NCBI RefSeq assembly: GCF_000739895.2
Contig: NZ_BBJS01000046.1
Location: 25,855-89,854, forward strand
Origin: Sphingomonas paucimobilis NBRC 13935
GTDB lineage: Bacteria; Pseudomonadota; Alphaproteobacteria; Sphingomonadales; Sphingomonadaceae
Direction: 5' to 3'
DNA length: 64,000 bases
Positions 52,190-63,238 of this stretch are shown here, piece by piece. How positions within the stretch are numbered: the first letter of the stretch is position 1; every line of letters starts with the position of its first letter. Position numbers and translations under genes: made by a program. Below the pieces are notes generated by a model that was not told where the DNA came from, made no database searches, and saw nothing but the letters and a program-made list of their open reading frames with translations.

Positions 52190-53743
52190 ATGGAGCACCC
52201 CGACAGCATCCTCATCGTCGATTTCGGCAGCCAGGTCACCCAGCTCATCGCGCGCCGCGTGCGCGAGGCGGGGGTCTATAGCGAAGTCGTTCCCTTCCAA
52301 TCGGCCGAAGCGGCGTTCGCGCGGATCAAGCCCGCGGCCGTCATCCTCTCGGGCGGTCCCGCCTCGGTGGTCGATGCCGAGTCCCCGCGCATCCCGCAAG
52401 GAATCCTCGACAGCGGCCTGCCGATGCTCGGCATCTGCTATGGCCAGCAGGCGCTGACCCAGCAATTGGGTGGCAAGGTCGAGAAGGGCGATAGCGGCGA
52501 GTTCGGCGAGGCGTTCATTACGGTCGAGGACGGCTGCGCGCTGTTCGATGGCCTCTGGGCGCAGGGTGAGCGGCATCAGGTCTGGATGAGCCATGGCGAC
52601 AAGGTCACCGCACTGGCGCCGGGCTTCCGCGTGGTCGCGACCAGCCCTGGCGCGCCCTATGCGATCATCGCCAATGACGAACGCCGCATCTATGCGATGC
52701 AGTTCCATCCGGAGGTGGTGCACACCCCCGATGGCGCCAAGCTGATCGCCAATTTCGCGCGCCATGTCGTCGGGCTGACCGGCGATTGGACGATGGCCGA
52801 GTTCCGTGAGGCCAAGATCGCCGAGATCCGCGAACAGGTCGGCAGTGGCCGGGTGATCTGCGGTCTGTCGGGCGGGGTCGATTCGTCGGTCGCCGCGTTG
52901 CTGATCCATGAGGCGATCGGCGACCAGTTGACCTGCGTCTTCGTCGATGGCGGCATCCTGCGCCAGGGCGAGGCCGAGCAGGTCGTCAGCCTGTTCCGCG
53001 GCCATTACAACATCCCGCTCGTCCATGTGGACGCGCAGGAGCTGTTCATGGGCGGCCTGGCCGGCGTCACCGACCCGGAGGCCAAGCGCAAGTTCATCGG
53101 CAAGACCTTCATCGACGTGTTCGAGGCCGAGGCCAAGAAGATCGGCGGTGCGGAGTTCCTGGCGCAGGGCACGCTGTACCCGGACGTGATCGAGAGTGTC
53201 AGCTTCACCGGTGGCCCGTCGGTGACGATCAAGAGCCACCACAATGTCGGCGGCCTCCCCGAGCGGATGAACATGAAGCTCGTCGAGCCGCTGCGCGAGC
53301 TGTTCAAGGACGAGGTGCGCGTGCTCGGTCGCGAACTGGGGCTGCCCGACGTGTTCGTCGGCCGCCACCCGTTCCCCGGACCCGGCCTCGCCATCCGCAT
53401 CCCCGGCGAGGTGACCAAGGAACGCTGCGATATCCTGCGCAAGGCGGATGCCATCTATCTCGAGGAAATCCGCAAGGCCGGGCTGTATGATGCCATCTGG
53501 CAGGCCTTCGCCGTGCTGCTGCCGGTGCGCTCGGTGGGCGTGATGGGCGATGGCCGTACCTATGACTCGGTGCTGGCGCTGCGCGCGGTGACCTCGGTCG
53601 ACGGGATGACCGCGCAGGCCTTCGACTTCCCCGGCGACTTCCTGCCGCGCGTGACGACCCGGATCATCAACGAGGTCAAGGGCATCAATCGCGTCGTCTA
53701 TGACTATACGAGCAAGCCGCCCGGCACGATCGAGTGGGAATGA
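52190..53743 (+). CDS. guaA: GMP synthase (glutamine-hydrolysing)
   Basis: GuaA converts XMP to GMP using glutamine and ATP. The 517-residue protein has the class I glutamine amidotransferase domain (ILSGGPASV, nucleophile Cys in [12 protein letters not shown], His/Glu in [12 protein letters not shown]). It then has the ATP pyrophosphatase loop [12 protein letters not shown] and a dimerisation domain ending with the usual KPPGTIEWE. The start at 52190 ([15 protein letters not shown]) is chosen over an upstream frame that adds about 89 residues with no family match. Confidence 0.97.
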   Translation: MEHPDSILIVDFGSQVTQLIARRVREAGVYSEVVPFQSAEAAFARIKPAAVILSGGPASVVDAESPRIPQGILDSGLPMLGICYGQQALTQQLGGKVEKGDSGEFGEAFITVEDGCALFDGLWAQGERHQVWMSHGDKVTALAPGFRVVATSPGAPYAIIANDERRIYAMQFHPEVVHTPDGAKLIANFARHVVGLTGDWTMAEFREAKIAEIREQVGSGRVICGLSGGVDSSVAALLIHEAIGDQLTCVFVDGGILRQGEAEQVVSLFRGHYNIPLVHVDAQELFMGGLAGVTDPEAKRKFIGKTFIDVFEAEAKKIGGAEFLAQGTLYPDVIESVSFTGGPSVTIKSHHNVGGLPERMNMKLVEPLRELFKDEVRVLGRELGLPDVFVGRHPFPGPGLAIRIPGEVTKERCDILRKADAIYLEEIRKAGLYDAIWQAFAVLLPVRSVGVMGDGRTYDSVLALRAVTSVDGMTAQAFDFPGDFLPRVTTRIINEVKGINRVVYDYTSKPPGTIEWE

Positions 53744-54055
53744 TCGGGACTCGTGATCCTGCGGGGCAGGATCACGGAAAAGGTTGATGGATGCACCACG
53801 CAGCGCCTCGGTGAAAGCCGAGGCGTTTTGCTGTCCGCAACGGTGGAAGGAAGATGGTGCCCGAGATGACAGCGATGGGCACTTCGATCATCGGGAAATT
53901 CCCGTTGCACAGGTCGACCCACGATCGTCAGACCTTGGCGCAATTATCGGTGGGATACCTCGCCACCCCCAGGGGCGACCGCTTCGCAGCGGTCGTAAAC
54001 CGTTTCACCCCCCCTCCCATGCCGGTGGCATGAGGCGCGGCCATGGTGCGTGACG
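53744..54055. other. Intergenic region between guaA and oprB
   Basis: It holds an 11-bp stem without T tract just after guaA (CGTGATCCTGC/GCAGGATCACG), the terminator at 53804-53829, and a stem at 53976-53995 (CGACCGCT/AGCGGTCG, loop TCGC) which may end oprB on the minus strand. No coding sequence is supported. Confidence 0.55.
53804..53829 (+). terminator. Terminator after guaA
   Basis: CGCCTCGG pairs with CCGAGGCG around TGAAAG and is followed by TTTT. Confidence 0.75.
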
Positions 54056-55465
54056 TCAGTTGTGCCGGGCCGCAGCGATGAGGGTGGGGGCGTCGATCGT
54101 GAACTTGAAGCCGAAGACGAGCGCGTTGGGGATGTCGGTTCGGCGGAAGGGCAGGCCGGTCTGGTCGGGATGGAGGATATATTGGACATTGGGCGAGATG
54201 CGGACGGCAGGGCCGATCTGCGCGCCATAGGCCAGCTCCATCATATACTGGTCGCGCCGGATGTTTGCGTCGCCGCCCGCAGAGACACGCGCCGCGCGCA
54301 TCCGGGCCATGGCCAGGTCGGAAAAGCTCTGCTGGTTGATGACGAAGCCGATCGTGTCGCGGTCGCGACCCGCAAAGGTGCCGGTCTGGACGAGGCCCAG
54401 CTCCAGGAAATGCCGTTCCTCGACGCGCCCCGACAGATTGGTCATGGCGACGCCGAACACCGCCAGCCCGCGATGCGAGGTCATGTCGGGACGAGTCAGC
54501 ATCTGGTCAAACCGGGCATAGATGCCGCTACGCCCTTTCAGCGTCGCGGCGGGCCGTCCGCTCAGGATCGCGATACCGCCCCGGTCGTCGCGCAGCGGAT
54601 CGGCATAGTCGCCCCGGTCGATCCAGCCGCCCAGGATATAATGGCGCGGCAGCCGATCGGTCTCGAAGTCGGAGGCATAGCCCAGTTCATACGGCACGAT
54701 GAAGCCGGTGCCGCCCTTGAAGCTGAGGCTGAAACCATTGTCGTCGGGGCGCTTGCGGTTGGGATTGACCTCATAGATGCCCGCATGGGCGAACCAGTGG
54801 TCGGCGATCGTCAGCTTGGCCTTGGCCATCCAGCTCGATGCCGGAAAATAGGTGAAGTTGCTGTTCTTGAAGACGAAGGTCGGATTGCCGCAGGCCGAGT
54901 TGGTCTGGAAATGGCAGTAATAGGGTGAGTTCAGGAAATGGATGTTCGCCTGGCTCTTGCCCGCCTCGATGTCGAGCGCACCGCCCAGCAGCTTCTGCTC
55001 CCAAGTCAGGATGGCGAGATGGGTGTTCTGGGTACCCCAGACCTCCTGCACCGAGGTGTTGTTGCCGATCGCGATCTGCGACAGGCTCTGGCCGTGGCGG
55101 TTGGTGATGGCGACGTGCAGGCTGCCGCCGTCGATCCCGGCAATTTTCTCGAAGTCGAAATCGGCCCCGACATAAATCTGTCCGGTATAGGCCGATTTGC
55201 GTGCAAAGCCGCCGGTCGCGTTGGCCGCAGCTTCGCCAGTATAGTTCAGCGCCAGGGTGACGCCCTCATCGGCCAGCGGCTGGAACGTGTCGACACTCTT
55301 CTTTTTCTGGCCCAGCACCAACGGTACGGTCTTGGTCGCCTGTTGCGAGACCTGCGGCGCGGCGGGGCCCGAGGGCGTGGTCGGCACATCCTCGGCCCAG
55401 GCGGTGGACGCAGCCATCCCCATGCCCAGCGCAGCGATCGCCGCGAGGCTCTTCACTCCAGCCAT
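54056..55465 (-). CDS. OprB family carbohydrate porin
   Basis: The 469-residue protein has a signal peptide (cut near ASTAWAED) and the beta-rich OprB fold. It shows LNYTGEAAANATGG, GSLHVAITNRHGQSLS, and a C-terminal strand ending FGFKFTIDAP. It should form an outer-membrane channel selective for sugars. It lies 51 bp after fruA in the same direction, so it probably belongs to the fructose transcript or is read from its own nearby promoter, supplying fructose to the PTS. Length and pattern fit the family. Confidence 0.88.
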   Translation of the reverse strand: MAGVKSLAAIAALGMGMAASTAWAEDVPTTPSGPAAPQVSQQATKTVPLVLGQKKKSVDTFQPLADEGVTLALNYTGEAAANATGGFARKSAYTGQIYVGADFDFEKIAGIDGGSLHVAITNRHGQSLSQIAIGNNTSVQEVWGTQNTHLAILTWEQKLLGGALDIEAGKSQANIHFLNSPYYCHFQTNSACGNPTFVFKNSNFTYFPASSWMAKAKLTIADHWFAHAGIYEVNPNRKRPDDNGFSLSFKGGTGFIVPYELGYASDFETDRLPRHYILGGWIDRGDYADPLRDDRGGIAILSGRPAATLKGRSGIYARFDQMLTRPDMTSHRGLAVFGVAMTNLSGRVEERHFLELGLVQTGTFAGRDRDTIGFVINQQSFSDLAMARMRAARVSAGGDANIRRDQYMMELAYGAQIGPAVRISPNVQYILHPDQTGLPFRRTDIPNALVFGFKFTIDAPTLIAAARHN

Positions 55466-55516
55466 GAAAACATCCCCTCCTGGAAAATGCCGAGCCCCTT
55501 TGACGGGGCGGGGCGA

Positions 55517-57196
55517 TCAGCCTTGCGCCACGGGGCGCTTTACAAATCCGACGAGCACCGCACTGACCACCACCCCGACCGCCAGCGCCGCGACATAGGC
55601 GGCCAGGTGCGTGACCGCGCCGGGGATCGGCAGCACGAAGATGCCGCCATGCGGCACGCGCAATTCGACACCGGCCACCATCGAGATCGCTCCCGTGATC
55701 GCCGATCCCGCCATCAGCGACGGGATGACCCGGAACGGATCGCGCGCCGCGAACGGGATCGCGCCTTCGCTGATGAAGGCGAGGCCGAGCACGGCGGCGG
55801 CGGGCCCGGCTTCGCGCTCGTCGGCGGTGAAGCGGTTGGGGAACAGTCGGGTGGCCAGCGCGATGGCGAGCGGCGGGGTCATGCCCGCCGCCATGGTCGC
55901 CGCCATCGGTGTGTAGACCTGCGACGCGACCAGCCCAACCGAGAAGGCATAGGCCGCCTTGTTGACCGGACCGCCCATGTCGAATGCCATCATGGCGCCC
56001 AGGATCAGGCCGAGCAGGACCGCGTTCGTCCCCTGCATCCCGCGCAGCCATTCGGTCAGGAAGGACAGCACCGCCGCGACGGGCGTACCGACGGCGTAGA
56101 TCATCAGCAGCCCGGTCAGTAGCGTGCCGAGCAGCGGCAGGATCAGGACCGGCTTCAGACCCTGGAGATTCTTGGGTAGACGAATGACGCGGTTGAGCGC
56201 GTCGACGCCATACCCCGCGATGAAGCCCGCGACGATGCCGCCCAGAAAGCCTGCGCCCAGGCTGCTCGCGAGCATCCCGCCGATCATGCCGGGCGCGATG
56301 CCGGGCCGATCGGCAACCGAATAGGCGATATACCCGGCGAGCGCGGGCACCATCAGCGCGAAACCGCCCTTCGCACCGATGGTGAACAGCGCATAGGCGA
56401 GCGTGCCCTTGGCGGCCTCGTCATTGGCGTGGATTCCGCCCAGGGCGAAGGCGAGCGCAATCAGCAGGCCGCCCGCCACCACGAAGGGCAGCATGAACGA
56501 CACGCCGGTCATCAGATGCTTGTAGGGCCCCGCGCGCTCGGTCGTCGCCGTGGCGGACGCGGCAGCAGCGGCAGACCCCGCACCCTGCACCTTGGCTTCG
56601 GCAAGCGCCTTTTCGATCAGCGCCGCGCCGCCAGTAATGGCGGGCTTGGTGTTGCTGACCAGCACCCGCTTGCCCGCGAAGCGCGCGCGGTCGACCTCGC
56701 GGTCGGCGGCGATCACCACCACATCGGCCTCGGCGATCTGCTCGGGCGTCAGCGGGTTGCCCGCGCCGACCGACCCTTGCGTCTCGACATGAATGTCATA
56801 GCCGAGCTGGCGTGCGCCTTCCTGCAATCCCTCGGCCGCCATGAAGGTATGCGCGATGCCGGTGGGACAGGAGGTGATCGCAACGATCTTCTTGGTCGCG
56901 GCGGGTGCCTTGCTGCCGGCCTTCAGCGCGGCGGCCGGATCGGCAAGCACCGCCTCCAGCGTCAGCAGCCGGTCGGCGCGTGCGCGGGTCGCCGCATCGG
57001 CGCTGTCTTCGACACCGACGAACAGGAGCGTGTCGTCATTCCCGGCCGATACCGGATTGACCACGCCCTGCGCCGTGCGCAGTTCGATCTCGATTGGCTG
57101 GCCCGCATCGCGGGCCGCGCGGCGGAGCGCCTCGCCCGCCAGGACGCCGGTGACGCCCGCGTCTCCGGCATCGACGATCGCCAACAGCCTCTTCAT
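55517..57196 (-). CDS. fruA: PTS fructose transporter subunit IIB'BC
   Basis: The 559-residue inner-membrane protein takes up fructose and phosphorylates it to fructose-1-phosphate. It has a degenerate IIB' part, then IIB with phospho-accepting Cys110 in [11 protein letters not shown], a linker and a IIC domain of about eight to ten membrane segments ([21 protein letters not shown] onward, ending [13 protein letters not shown]). It is overlapped by fruK (four bases) and is the third gene of fruB-fruK-fruA. Confidence 0.95.
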   Translation of the reverse strand: MKRLLAIVDAGDAGVTGVLAGEALRRAARDAGQPIEIELRTAQGVVNPVSAGNDDTLLFVGVEDSADAATRARADRLLTLEAVLADPAAALKAGSKAPAATKKIVAITSCPTGIAHTFMAAEGLQEGARQLGYDIHVETQGSVGAGNPLTPEQIAEADVVVIAADREVDRARFAGKRVLVSNTKPAITGGAALIEKALAEAKVQGAGSAAAAASATATTERAGPYKHLMTGVSFMLPFVVAGGLLIALAFALGGIHANDEAAKGTLAYALFTIGAKGGFALMVPALAGYIAYSVADRPGIAPGMIGGMLASSLGAGFLGGIVAGFIAGYGVDALNRVIRLPKNLQGLKPVLILPLLGTLLTGLLMIYAVGTPVAAVLSFLTEWLRGMQGTNAVLLGLILGAMMAFDMGGPVNKAAYAFSVGLVASQVYTPMAATMAAGMTPPLAIALATRLFPNRFTADEREAGPAAAVLGLAFISEGAIPFAARDPFRVIPSLMAGSAITGAISMVAGVELRVPHGGIFVLPIPGAVTHLAAYVAALAVGVVVSAVLVGFVKRPVAQG

Positions 57197-58161
57197 GCGT
57201 CCTCTCCCACCCTATGCGGGCCGGTGATCCCGGCTCCGCTGATCGTGACCTGCGCGGCCAGTGCGTCGATGGTCGCGAGATCCGGCAGGTGCGGACCCGG
57301 CCGCCCCAGCTTGGCGACGGCAAAGGCGGTGGACAGGCGCGCGATCCGCTCCAGCCCGGCGCCTTCGGCGATCCCGGCGGCCAGCCCAGCGACCATCGCA
57401 TCGCCAGCGCCCACCGTGCTTGCGAGCGGCCCAGCGGGCAGATGCGCGACCAGCGCGCCTTCGTCCGATACGAACAGCGCGCCCTCCCCGCCCATCGACA
57501 CGACCACCAACGCCACGCCGCGCCGATGCAGCGCCGTCGCGCAAGCGACGACATCGGCCATGGTGTCGAGCGAGGTGTCGGCCCAGGCGGCCAGTTCCCG
57601 GCGATTGGGCTTGACGATCTTCGGCAGCACATCGGCACGCAGCGCATGGGTCAACGGCGCGCCGCTGGTATCGAGCAGCACCCGCGCGTCCCGCGCGGTG
57701 AGCGCCGCGACCATCTCGGCATAGAGGATGGTATCGCATCCCGGCGGCAGGCTGCCCGACAGGACGATCAGGGTATCCTCGCCCGCGAAATCCGCCACCG
57801 CGCGCTCGACCCGTGCGACATCCGCCTCGCCGACCACGGGGCCGCTCATGTTGATGTCGGTGGTGTCCGTGTCGTCGACGATCTTCATGTTGACGCGCGT
57901 GTCGCCGCCCACCCGGACGAAGCGGTCGTCGATCGCCTTCTGTTCGAACAGCGTTTCGAACAGGGTCGCATTATCCTGTCCCAGCAGCCCGAACACGCTG
58001 ACGGATGCGCCCCAATCGGCGAGGCAACTGGCGACGTTGACGCCCTTACCGCCCGCATCCTGGCGGACCGACCGCGCGCGGTGCACTTCGCCGGGGATCA
58101 GCCGGTCGAGCGTGATCGTCTGGTCGATCGCGGGATTGAAGGTGACAGTGGCGATGCGCAT
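57193..58161 (-). CDS. fruK: 1-phosphofructokinase
   Basis: FruK phosphorylates fructose-1-phosphate to fructose-1,6-bisphosphate. The 322-residue protein is a PfkB-family kinase starting [16 protein letters not shown]. It has [16 protein letters not shown] in the N-terminal part and the catalytic [16 protein letters not shown] block near residue 250. The start at 58161 overlaps the last base of the fruB stop (TGATG); an upstream in-frame extension runs within fruB and is rejected. It overlaps fruA by four bases. Confidence 0.95.
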   Translation of the reverse strand: MRIATVTFNPAIDQTITLDRLIPGEVHRARSVRQDAGGKGVNVASCLADWGASVSVFGLLGQDNATLFETLFEQKAIDDRFVRVGGDTRVNMKIVDDTDTTDINMSGPVVGEADVARVERAVADFAGEDTLIVLSGSLPPGCDTILYAEMVAALTARDARVLLDTSGAPLTHALRADVLPKIVKPNRRELAAWADTSLDTMADVVACATALHRRGVALVVVSMGGEGALFVSDEGALVAHLPAGPLASTVGAGDAMVAGLAAGIAEGAGLERIARLSTAFAVAKLGRPGPHLPDLATIDALAAQVTISGAGITGPHRVGEDA

Positions 58162-60707
58162 CACGCGGCGCTCCTTTCGCGCATCTCGGCGACCGGCGCG
58201 ATGTCGAGCGCGCGCACATCGGCGGCGCTCTCCATCGTCAGCGCGCGGGCGGCGAGCGCCTGCAGCGCGGGCAGTTCGCTGCTGCGCAGCCGCGCCTTGA
58301 CGGCGGGTAGGTCGCGCGGGGTCATCGACAATTCGGTGACGCCAAGCCCCGTCAGCAGCGCCGCGCCGAACGGATCGCCCGCCAGGCCGCCGCACACGCC
58401 GACCCAGCGATCGTGCCGCCGCGCGCCTTCCACCGTCATCGCGATCAGCCGCAGCACGGCCGGGTGCATCGAATCCGCCTCGCTCGCCAGTTCGGGATTC
58501 TGCCGGTCGATGGCGAGCGCATATTGGGTCAGGTCGTTGGTGCCGACCGAGAAGAAATCGGCGTGCTTGGCCAGCGCATGGGCCTGGACGGCGGCGGCGG
58601 GCACCTCGATCATGATGCCGATCGGCACCACCGGTGCGTCGAGCGACACGCGCACCGCCTCGCACCGCTCACGGAGGGTCAGCAGTTCGGCGACCGAGGT
58701 GATCATCGGGAACATGATCGACAGGTCGCCGCCGTCCTTCGCCGCGCGGTACAGCGCACGCAGTTGCGGTTCCAGCAGGTCGGGGCGACGCAGCAAAAGC
58801 CGCGCGCCGCGCACGCCGAGGAAGGGGTTCTCCTCCTTGGGCAGATGGAGATGCGGCACCTGCTTGTCGCCGCCGATGTCGAGCGTGCGGACGATCAGCG
58901 GGCGGCCGTCCAGCGCGTCGATCATCGCGCGATAGACGGCATATTGTTCGTCCTCGCTGGGGCTGTCGCCGCGTTCGAGGAACAGGAACTCGGTGCGCAT
59001 CAGACCGACGCCTTCGCCACCCTGCGCCAGCGCATCGGCCACCTGATCGGGGCGGTTCACATTGGCGGCGATCGCGACGCCATGGCCGTCGCGGGTGACG
59101 GCGGGGCGGCTGCGCTCGGCTTCCTCGGCGGCGCGGCGCGCGGCGATGGCGGCGATCCAGTCGCGCGCGGAGGCCAGGTCGGCCTCGGACGGATCGAGCC
59201 AGACGCGGCCGGTATCGCCATCGACGATCGCGACCGTCCCCGCCGCCTGCGACAGCAAATCCGCGCCCGCCGCGACGACGGAGGGCAGGCCGAGTGTGCG
59301 CGCGAGGATGGCGCTGTGTGAGGTGGGGCCGCCCAGCGCGGTGGCGATGCCCGCCACGCGGTTCGTGTCGAGCGCGGCCGTATCCGATGGCGCGAGATCG
59401 GCGGCGACGAGGATGCATGGGGCATCGGGCAGGTCGTCGAGCGTCCCCAGCCCCAGACCGGGGTCGATCTGGGCCAGGACGCGGCGGCCGATGTCCCGCA
59501 GATCGGCCGAGCGCGCGGCGAGCACGGGATTGCCCAGCGCCGACAACTGGCCCGCCATGCGCTCGATCGCCTGATGCCAGGCCCAGGCGACGCCATGCCC
59601 CTCGACCATCAGCTGGCAGGTGAGCGTAATCAGGTCGGTATCGTCGAGCAGGCTCGCCTGCGCCTTGAAGATCGCCGCGTCGCCCGCGCCCAGGCGGCGG
59701 GTGGTGTCGTCGATCAGTCCCTGCATCTGCGCGCGGGTGCGGACCAGTGCGCCCTCCAGCAAGGCACCCCCGGTGGCCAGGTCGACGGGATGGTCGACCA
59801 CGTCCAGCTCCGCCGAGGCGAGGATATGAACCGTGCCGATCGCCAGCCCCGGGCTGGCTGCCACGCCTGCGATCATCGCCGGCGTACCGACAGGTTTCCA
59901 GCCCTGGACGGGCACCGCTGCGGCGGCCTTTTGCGCGGCCCGGGCCGCCTCGGCCTTTTCGCGGGTACTCAGCCGCGTGATCGCAGCGTGGAAGCTCTCC
60001 AGCGCCCCCCGCGCACCGGGCCCGGAGGCCGAGATGGTGATCCTGTCCCCGGCCTTCAGTCCGAGTTGCAGGAGGGCGACCAAACTGCGCGGATCGGCGG
60101 TTTCCGACCCATGCCGGACGCGCAGCGCGATCGGCAGCGCCTTGGCCGCTTCCGACCAGGCGGCGGCCGGGCGGGCGTGCAGGCCGGTGGGATAATCAAC
60201 GGTCCACGTCACCCGCTCGTCCAGGTCCTCGGCGGGCAGGCGGGCCCGGTTCTGGTCGGTCGCATCATCCTGAAGCGCGGCCAGGATCAGCGATGGATCA
60301 TCGGTGGTCGCCAGTTGGCGCAGCCGCGCCTCGTCCTGGATCAGACGGGTCAGGCGGCGCAGGATCGCGATATGGCTGTCCGAACTGGCGGCGATACCGA
60401 CGACCAGATGCGCGATCTGGCCGGGGTTCCACTCGATCCCCTCGACGAACTGCAGCACCGCGATCCCGTCGCGGCGGACCAGCCCCTTGTCCTCGCCAAG
60501 CCCGTGCGGGATCGCCACGCCCGCACCGAGAAAGGTGTTCGCGACGCCTTCGCGCGCGATCATGCTGTCCTCATAGCCCGGCCCGACGCAGCCCGCCGCG
60601 ACGAGCAACTGCCCCGCCTGGCGGATCGCATCCGTCTTGTCGGTCGCCGTGGCCGCGAGCCGGATCAGCTCCGGGCGGACGGCAGGGGATGGCGCTTGGG
60701 TGGACAT
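58161..60707 (-). CDS. fruB: Fused PTS EIIA-HPr-EI for fructose
   Basis: The 848-residue protein joins three phosphotransfer parts: EIIA(Fru) with His68 in VAIPHGLGEDK, HPr with His177 in PTGLHARPAAAW, and enzyme I with His464 in GGPTSHSAIL. The EI C-terminus has GLMRTEFLF and GTNDLTQYALAIDRQN. So one polypeptide carries phosphate from PEP to FruA, and no separate ptsH/ptsI is needed. It is the first gene of the operon, behind a FruR-type operator. The ATG at 60707 has GAGAGG upstream on the minus strand. Confidence 0.95.
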   Translation of the reverse strand: MSTQAPSPAVRPELIRLAATATDKTDAIRQAGQLLVAAGCVGPGYEDSMIAREGVANTFLGAGVAIPHGLGEDKGLVRRDGIAVLQFVEGIEWNPGQIAHLVVGIAASSDSHIAILRRLTRLIQDEARLRQLATTDDPSLILAALQDDATDQNRARLPAEDLDERVTWTVDYPTGLHARPAAAWSEAAKALPIALRVRHGSETADPRSLVALLQLGLKAGDRITISASGPGARGALESFHAAITRLSTREKAEAARAAQKAAAAVPVQGWKPVGTPAMIAGVAASPGLAIGTVHILASAELDVVDHPVDLATGGALLEGALVRTRAQMQGLIDDTTRRLGAGDAAIFKAQASLLDDTDLITLTCQLMVEGHGVAWAWHQAIERMAGQLSALGNPVLAARSADLRDIGRRVLAQIDPGLGLGTLDDLPDAPCILVAADLAPSDTAALDTNRVAGIATALGGPTSHSAILARTLGLPSVVAAGADLLSQAAGTVAIVDGDTGRVWLDPSEADLASARDWIAAIAARRAAEEAERSRPAVTRDGHGVAIAANVNRPDQVADALAQGGEGVGLMRTEFLFLERGDSPSEDEQYAVYRAMIDALDGRPLIVRTLDIGGDKQVPHLHLPKEENPFLGVRGARLLLRRPDLLEPQLRALYRAAKDGGDLSIMFPMITSVAELLTLRERCEAVRVSLDAPVVPIGIMIEVPAAAVQAHALAKHADFFSVGTNDLTQYALAIDRQNPELASEADSMHPAVLRLIAMTVEGARRHDRWVGVCGGLAGDPFGAALLTGLGVTELSMTPRDLPAVKARLRSSELPALQALAARALTMESAADVRALDIAPVAEMRERSAA

Positions 60708-60753
60708 GTCTCTCGGGCCTCTCCGGCGCGACTCTGGTCGTCGCTTGCAATTC

Positions 60754-60782
60754 TAGAAAACGTTTTCTCAAATCCATGTCAA
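60754..60782 (-). promoter_or_regulatory. fru operon promoter
   Basis: On the minus strand TTGACA (60782-60777) is 17 bases from TTTCTA (60759-60754). The operator at 60755-60768 lies over the spacer and the minus-10 box, so a bound repressor would block polymerase directly. Confidence 0.6.
60755..60768. promoter_or_regulatory. FruR-type operator 1
   Basis: AGAAAACGTTTTCT is a perfect 14-bp palindrome with the central CG typical of LacI-family sites. It lies 47 bp upstream of the fruB start codon and overlaps the fru promoter. Confidence 0.8.
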
Positions 60783-60855
60783 TAGCGCTTGCCAGAAATC
60801 AGGAGAGCGGGCATGAAATGGCTGAACGCGACGTCAGACAGCGCGGTGGAGAGGA

Positions 60856-60867
60856 GAGAACGTTTTC
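60856..60867. promoter_or_regulatory. FruR-type operator 2, at the regulator start
   Basis: GAGAACGTTTTC differs from operator 1 at one base. It ends one base before the fruR ATG at 60869, and its centre is exactly 100 bp from that of operator 1. Autoregulation by blocking transcription is inferred. Confidence 0.65.
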
Positions 60868-60868
60868 C

Positions 60869-61897
60869 ATGACCGTCGGCATCAAGGATGTGGCACGGGT
60901 CGCCAACGTCTCGACCGCGACCGTCTCACGCGTGCTGGGCGGCCGCAATGTCGACGAGGCGATGCGCGACCGCGTGCTCGCGGCGGTGCGCTCGACCGGC
61001 TATCGGCCCAACCTCGCTGCCCGGCGGCTGCGGTCGCGACACACCAATACCATCGGGCTGGTCGTCGCCGATATCCGCAATCCGTTCTTCACCGCCGTTT
61101 CGCGCACCATCGAGAATCTGGCCTATGCGCGCGGCCTGCGCGTAATCCTGTGCAACACCGACGAGGACCCAGTTCGCGAGGCGATGTACCTGCAACTGAT
61201 GCAGGAGGAACGCGTCACCGGCGTCATCCTGGCGCCGACCCGGCAAGGCTTGGCGAAACTGGGCAAGGCGAAGCCCGACTATCCGATGATCCTGATCGAC
61301 CGCGCCACGCCCGGCATCGCGCATGACTGCGTCGTGCTCGACAATGCGGCGATGGCTTCACTGCTGGTCGAGCATCTTCATACGCGCGGATTCCGCCGGA
61401 TCGCAGGGTTGTTCGGCGCGTCGAGCAGTACGGGCGAGGAACGTCGCGCCGGCTTCGAGGCGGCGGCGCAGCGGCTGGACCTCGAAGCCGAGGCGATCGC
61501 CGTCCCGCATGGCGATGGCGAGGTCGCGCGGATCGTCACCGACCTGCTCGCGCGGCCGGATCGCCCCGAGGCGCTGGTCGCGAGCAACGGCCTGGCCCTG
61601 ATGGCGGTCCTGCGCACGCTGCACGGGCTCGGCCTGTCGGTACCCGGCGACCTGGCCTTGGCCGGGTTCGACAATGAGGGGTGGATGGACCTGATCGGCG
61701 GCGGGCTTTCGGTGATCGAACAGCCGGTCGAGGAAATCGGCCGCACCGCCATGGCGATGCTGATCGACCGGCTCGACCATCCCGATGCCGCGGTTCGCAA
61801 GGTCGTGCTCGCCGGACGGCTGATCGCCCGCGGCTCCAGCGAACCGGCCGCCCCCAAAGCGGCGCCTTCCCTCCTCTCCACCGAGCCTGGAACCTGA
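60869..61897 (+). CDS. fruR: LacI family fructose repressor
   Basis: The 342-residue regulator starts [25 protein letters not shown], the LacI-type helix-turn-helix with hinge helix [10 protein letters not shown] periplasmic-binding-protein-like effector domain follows ([12 protein letters not shown] to the end). It is divergent to fruB, and GAAAACGTTTTC-like operators lie at both ends of the gap. It probably binds fructose-1-phosphate or fructose-1,6-bisphosphate. The start at 60869 is preferred because operator 2 lies just before it; an ATG at 60818 would place the operator inside coding sequence. It ends two bases before fbp. Confidence 0.88.
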   Translation: MTVGIKDVARVANVSTATVSRVLGGRNVDEAMRDRVLAAVRSTGYRPNLAARRLRSRHTNTIGLVVADIRNPFFTAVSRTIENLAYARGLRVILCNTDEDPVREAMYLQLMQEERVTGVILAPTRQGLAKLGKAKPDYPMILIDRATPGIAHDCVVLDNAAMASLLVEHLHTRGFRRIAGLFGASSSTGEERRAGFEAAAQRLDLEAEAIAVPHGDGEVARIVTDLLARPDRPEALVASNGLALMAVLRTLHGLGLSVPGDLALAGFDNEGWMDLIGGGLSVIEQPVEEIGRTAMAMLIDRLDHPDAAVRKVVLAGRLIARGSSEPAAPKAAPSLLSTEPGT

Positions 61898-61899
61898 CC

Positions 61900-62934
61900 A
61901 TGATGCCACGAATGTCGCTCACGCGCTTCCTGATCGAACAGCAGCGGGGGCCTGCGAAACTGCCAAGTGAACTGCGGCTGCTGATTGAGACGGTGGCGCG
62001 CGCCTGCAAGACGGTGGGCCATGCCGTGTCGAAGGGTGCGCTGGGCGAGGTTCTGGGGTCGCTGGGCAGTGAGAATGTGCAGGGCGAGGTCCAGAAGAAG
62101 CTGGACGTCATCGCCAACGACTTTCTGCTCGATGCCAATGAATGGGGCGGGCATCTCGCGGCGATGGCCTCGGAGGAGATGGAGACGATCCATCGCATCC
62201 CCAATCGCTATCCCAAGGGCGAATATCTGTTGCTGTTCGATCCCATCGACGGGTCGAGCAACATCGATGTCTGTCTGTCTGTCGGCACTATCTTCTCGGT
62301 GCTGAAGGCCCCGGCGGACGCGGCCGGTCGCGAGATCGGTGAGGAGGATTTCCTGCAGCGCGGCTCGGAACAGGTGGCGGCGGGCTATGCCATTTACGGG
62401 CCGCAAACGCTGCTGATGCTGTCGATCGGCACCGGCGTGTACGAGTTCACGCTGGACCGGGAGGTGGGCGCCTGGAACCTGACCGACGGCCCGATCCGGA
62501 TGCCCGGCGGCACCGCCGAGTTCGCCATCAACGTGGCGCGGCGGCGGCAATGGTCGGAGGTCGTCACCCGTTTCGTCGACGATCGGGTGGCGGGCAGCGA
62601 AGGGCCGTGCGGCCGGGACTATTCGATGCGCTGGACCGGATCGATGGTGGCCGATGTTCACCGCATCCTGAAACGCGGTGGCACCTTCCTCTATCCCCGC
62701 GACGACCGCACCGGCCAGGCCAGGCTCCGCCTGATGTATGAAGCCAATCCCATGAGCTACCTGATCGAACAGGCGGGCGGCGCGGCGACCGATGGCGAGA
62801 CACGGATACTCGACATTCCTCCCACGGGGCTGCACCAGCGGGTGGGGCTCATGCTCGGCGACACGGAGGAAATCGCGACGCTGCACCGCATTCCGACGGC
62901 CGCCGCCAAAGTCCCGTCCTTCGCGGCAAGCTAG
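61900..62934 (+). CDS. fbp: Class 1 fructose-1,6-bisphosphatase
   Basis: The enzyme removes the 1-phosphate from fructose-1,6-bisphosphate, the key gluconeogenic step. The 344-residue protein has [15 protein letters not shown] start ([13 protein letters not shown]), the metal site [12 protein letters not shown] and [28 protein letters not shown] lies near the end. Starts at 61900, 61903 and 61912 are in frame; the first follows the fruR stop after two bases. Placing fbp behind fruR suggests a single transcript controlled by the same repressor, which would tie gluconeogenesis to fructose supply. Confidence 0.95.
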   Translation: MMPRMSLTRFLIEQQRGPAKLPSELRLLIETVARACKTVGHAVSKGALGEVLGSLGSENVQGEVQKKLDVIANDFLLDANEWGGHLAAMASEEMETIHRIPNRYPKGEYLLLFDPIDGSSNIDVCLSVGTIFSVLKAPADAAGREIGEEDFLQRGSEQVAAGYAIYGPQTLLMLSIGTGVYEFTLDREVGAWNLTDGPIRMPGGTAEFAINVARRRQWSEVVTRFVDDRVAGSEGPCGRDYSMRWTGSMVADVHRILKRGGTFLYPRDDRTGQARLRLMYEANPMSYLIEQAGGAATDGETRILDIPPTGLHQRVGLMLGDTEEIATLHRIPTAAAKVPSFAAS

Positions 62935-63078
62935 AGGTAATCTGAGCGATTTGGTGGCCCGGTAGAGGGCCACGAAGCGCATGGCCACTGGAGATGCGGT
63001 CCAGGGGTGTGTCGCAGGAATTGCCTGTTCACTCGGAACTGGTCGCAAAGCCGTTAATCTTGCGGAAAATTTTGGTTT

Positions 63079-63155
63079 TGGCGCGCCCGGAGGGATTCGA
63101 ACCCCCGACCGAGGAGGTAGAAGCTCCTTGCTCTATCCAACTGAGCTACGGACGC
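63079..63155 (-). tRNA. tRNA-Arg (anticodon TCT)
   Basis: Read on the minus strand, the acceptor arm GCGTCCG pairs with CGGGCGC. The D arm is AGCTCAGTTGGATAGAGC. The anticodon arm AGGAG-CTTCTAC-CTCCT gives anticodon TCT (AGA codons), and the T arm is CGGGGGTTCGAATCCC. The 3' CCA is encoded. Total 77 bases. Confidence 0.96.
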
Positions 63156-63238
63156 GCAGACGGCCGCGTCCTTAGCGTGGTTTGCGCCCCAAGGGAATGG
63201 CGATAAATGTCGGGGTGATAGGCTTGAAAGGGATGGGC

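Noticed and set aside
62954..62973. Terminator after fbp (GTGGCCC/GGGCCAC)
   Set aside because: The stem is only seven bases and no T tract follows; support is too weak.
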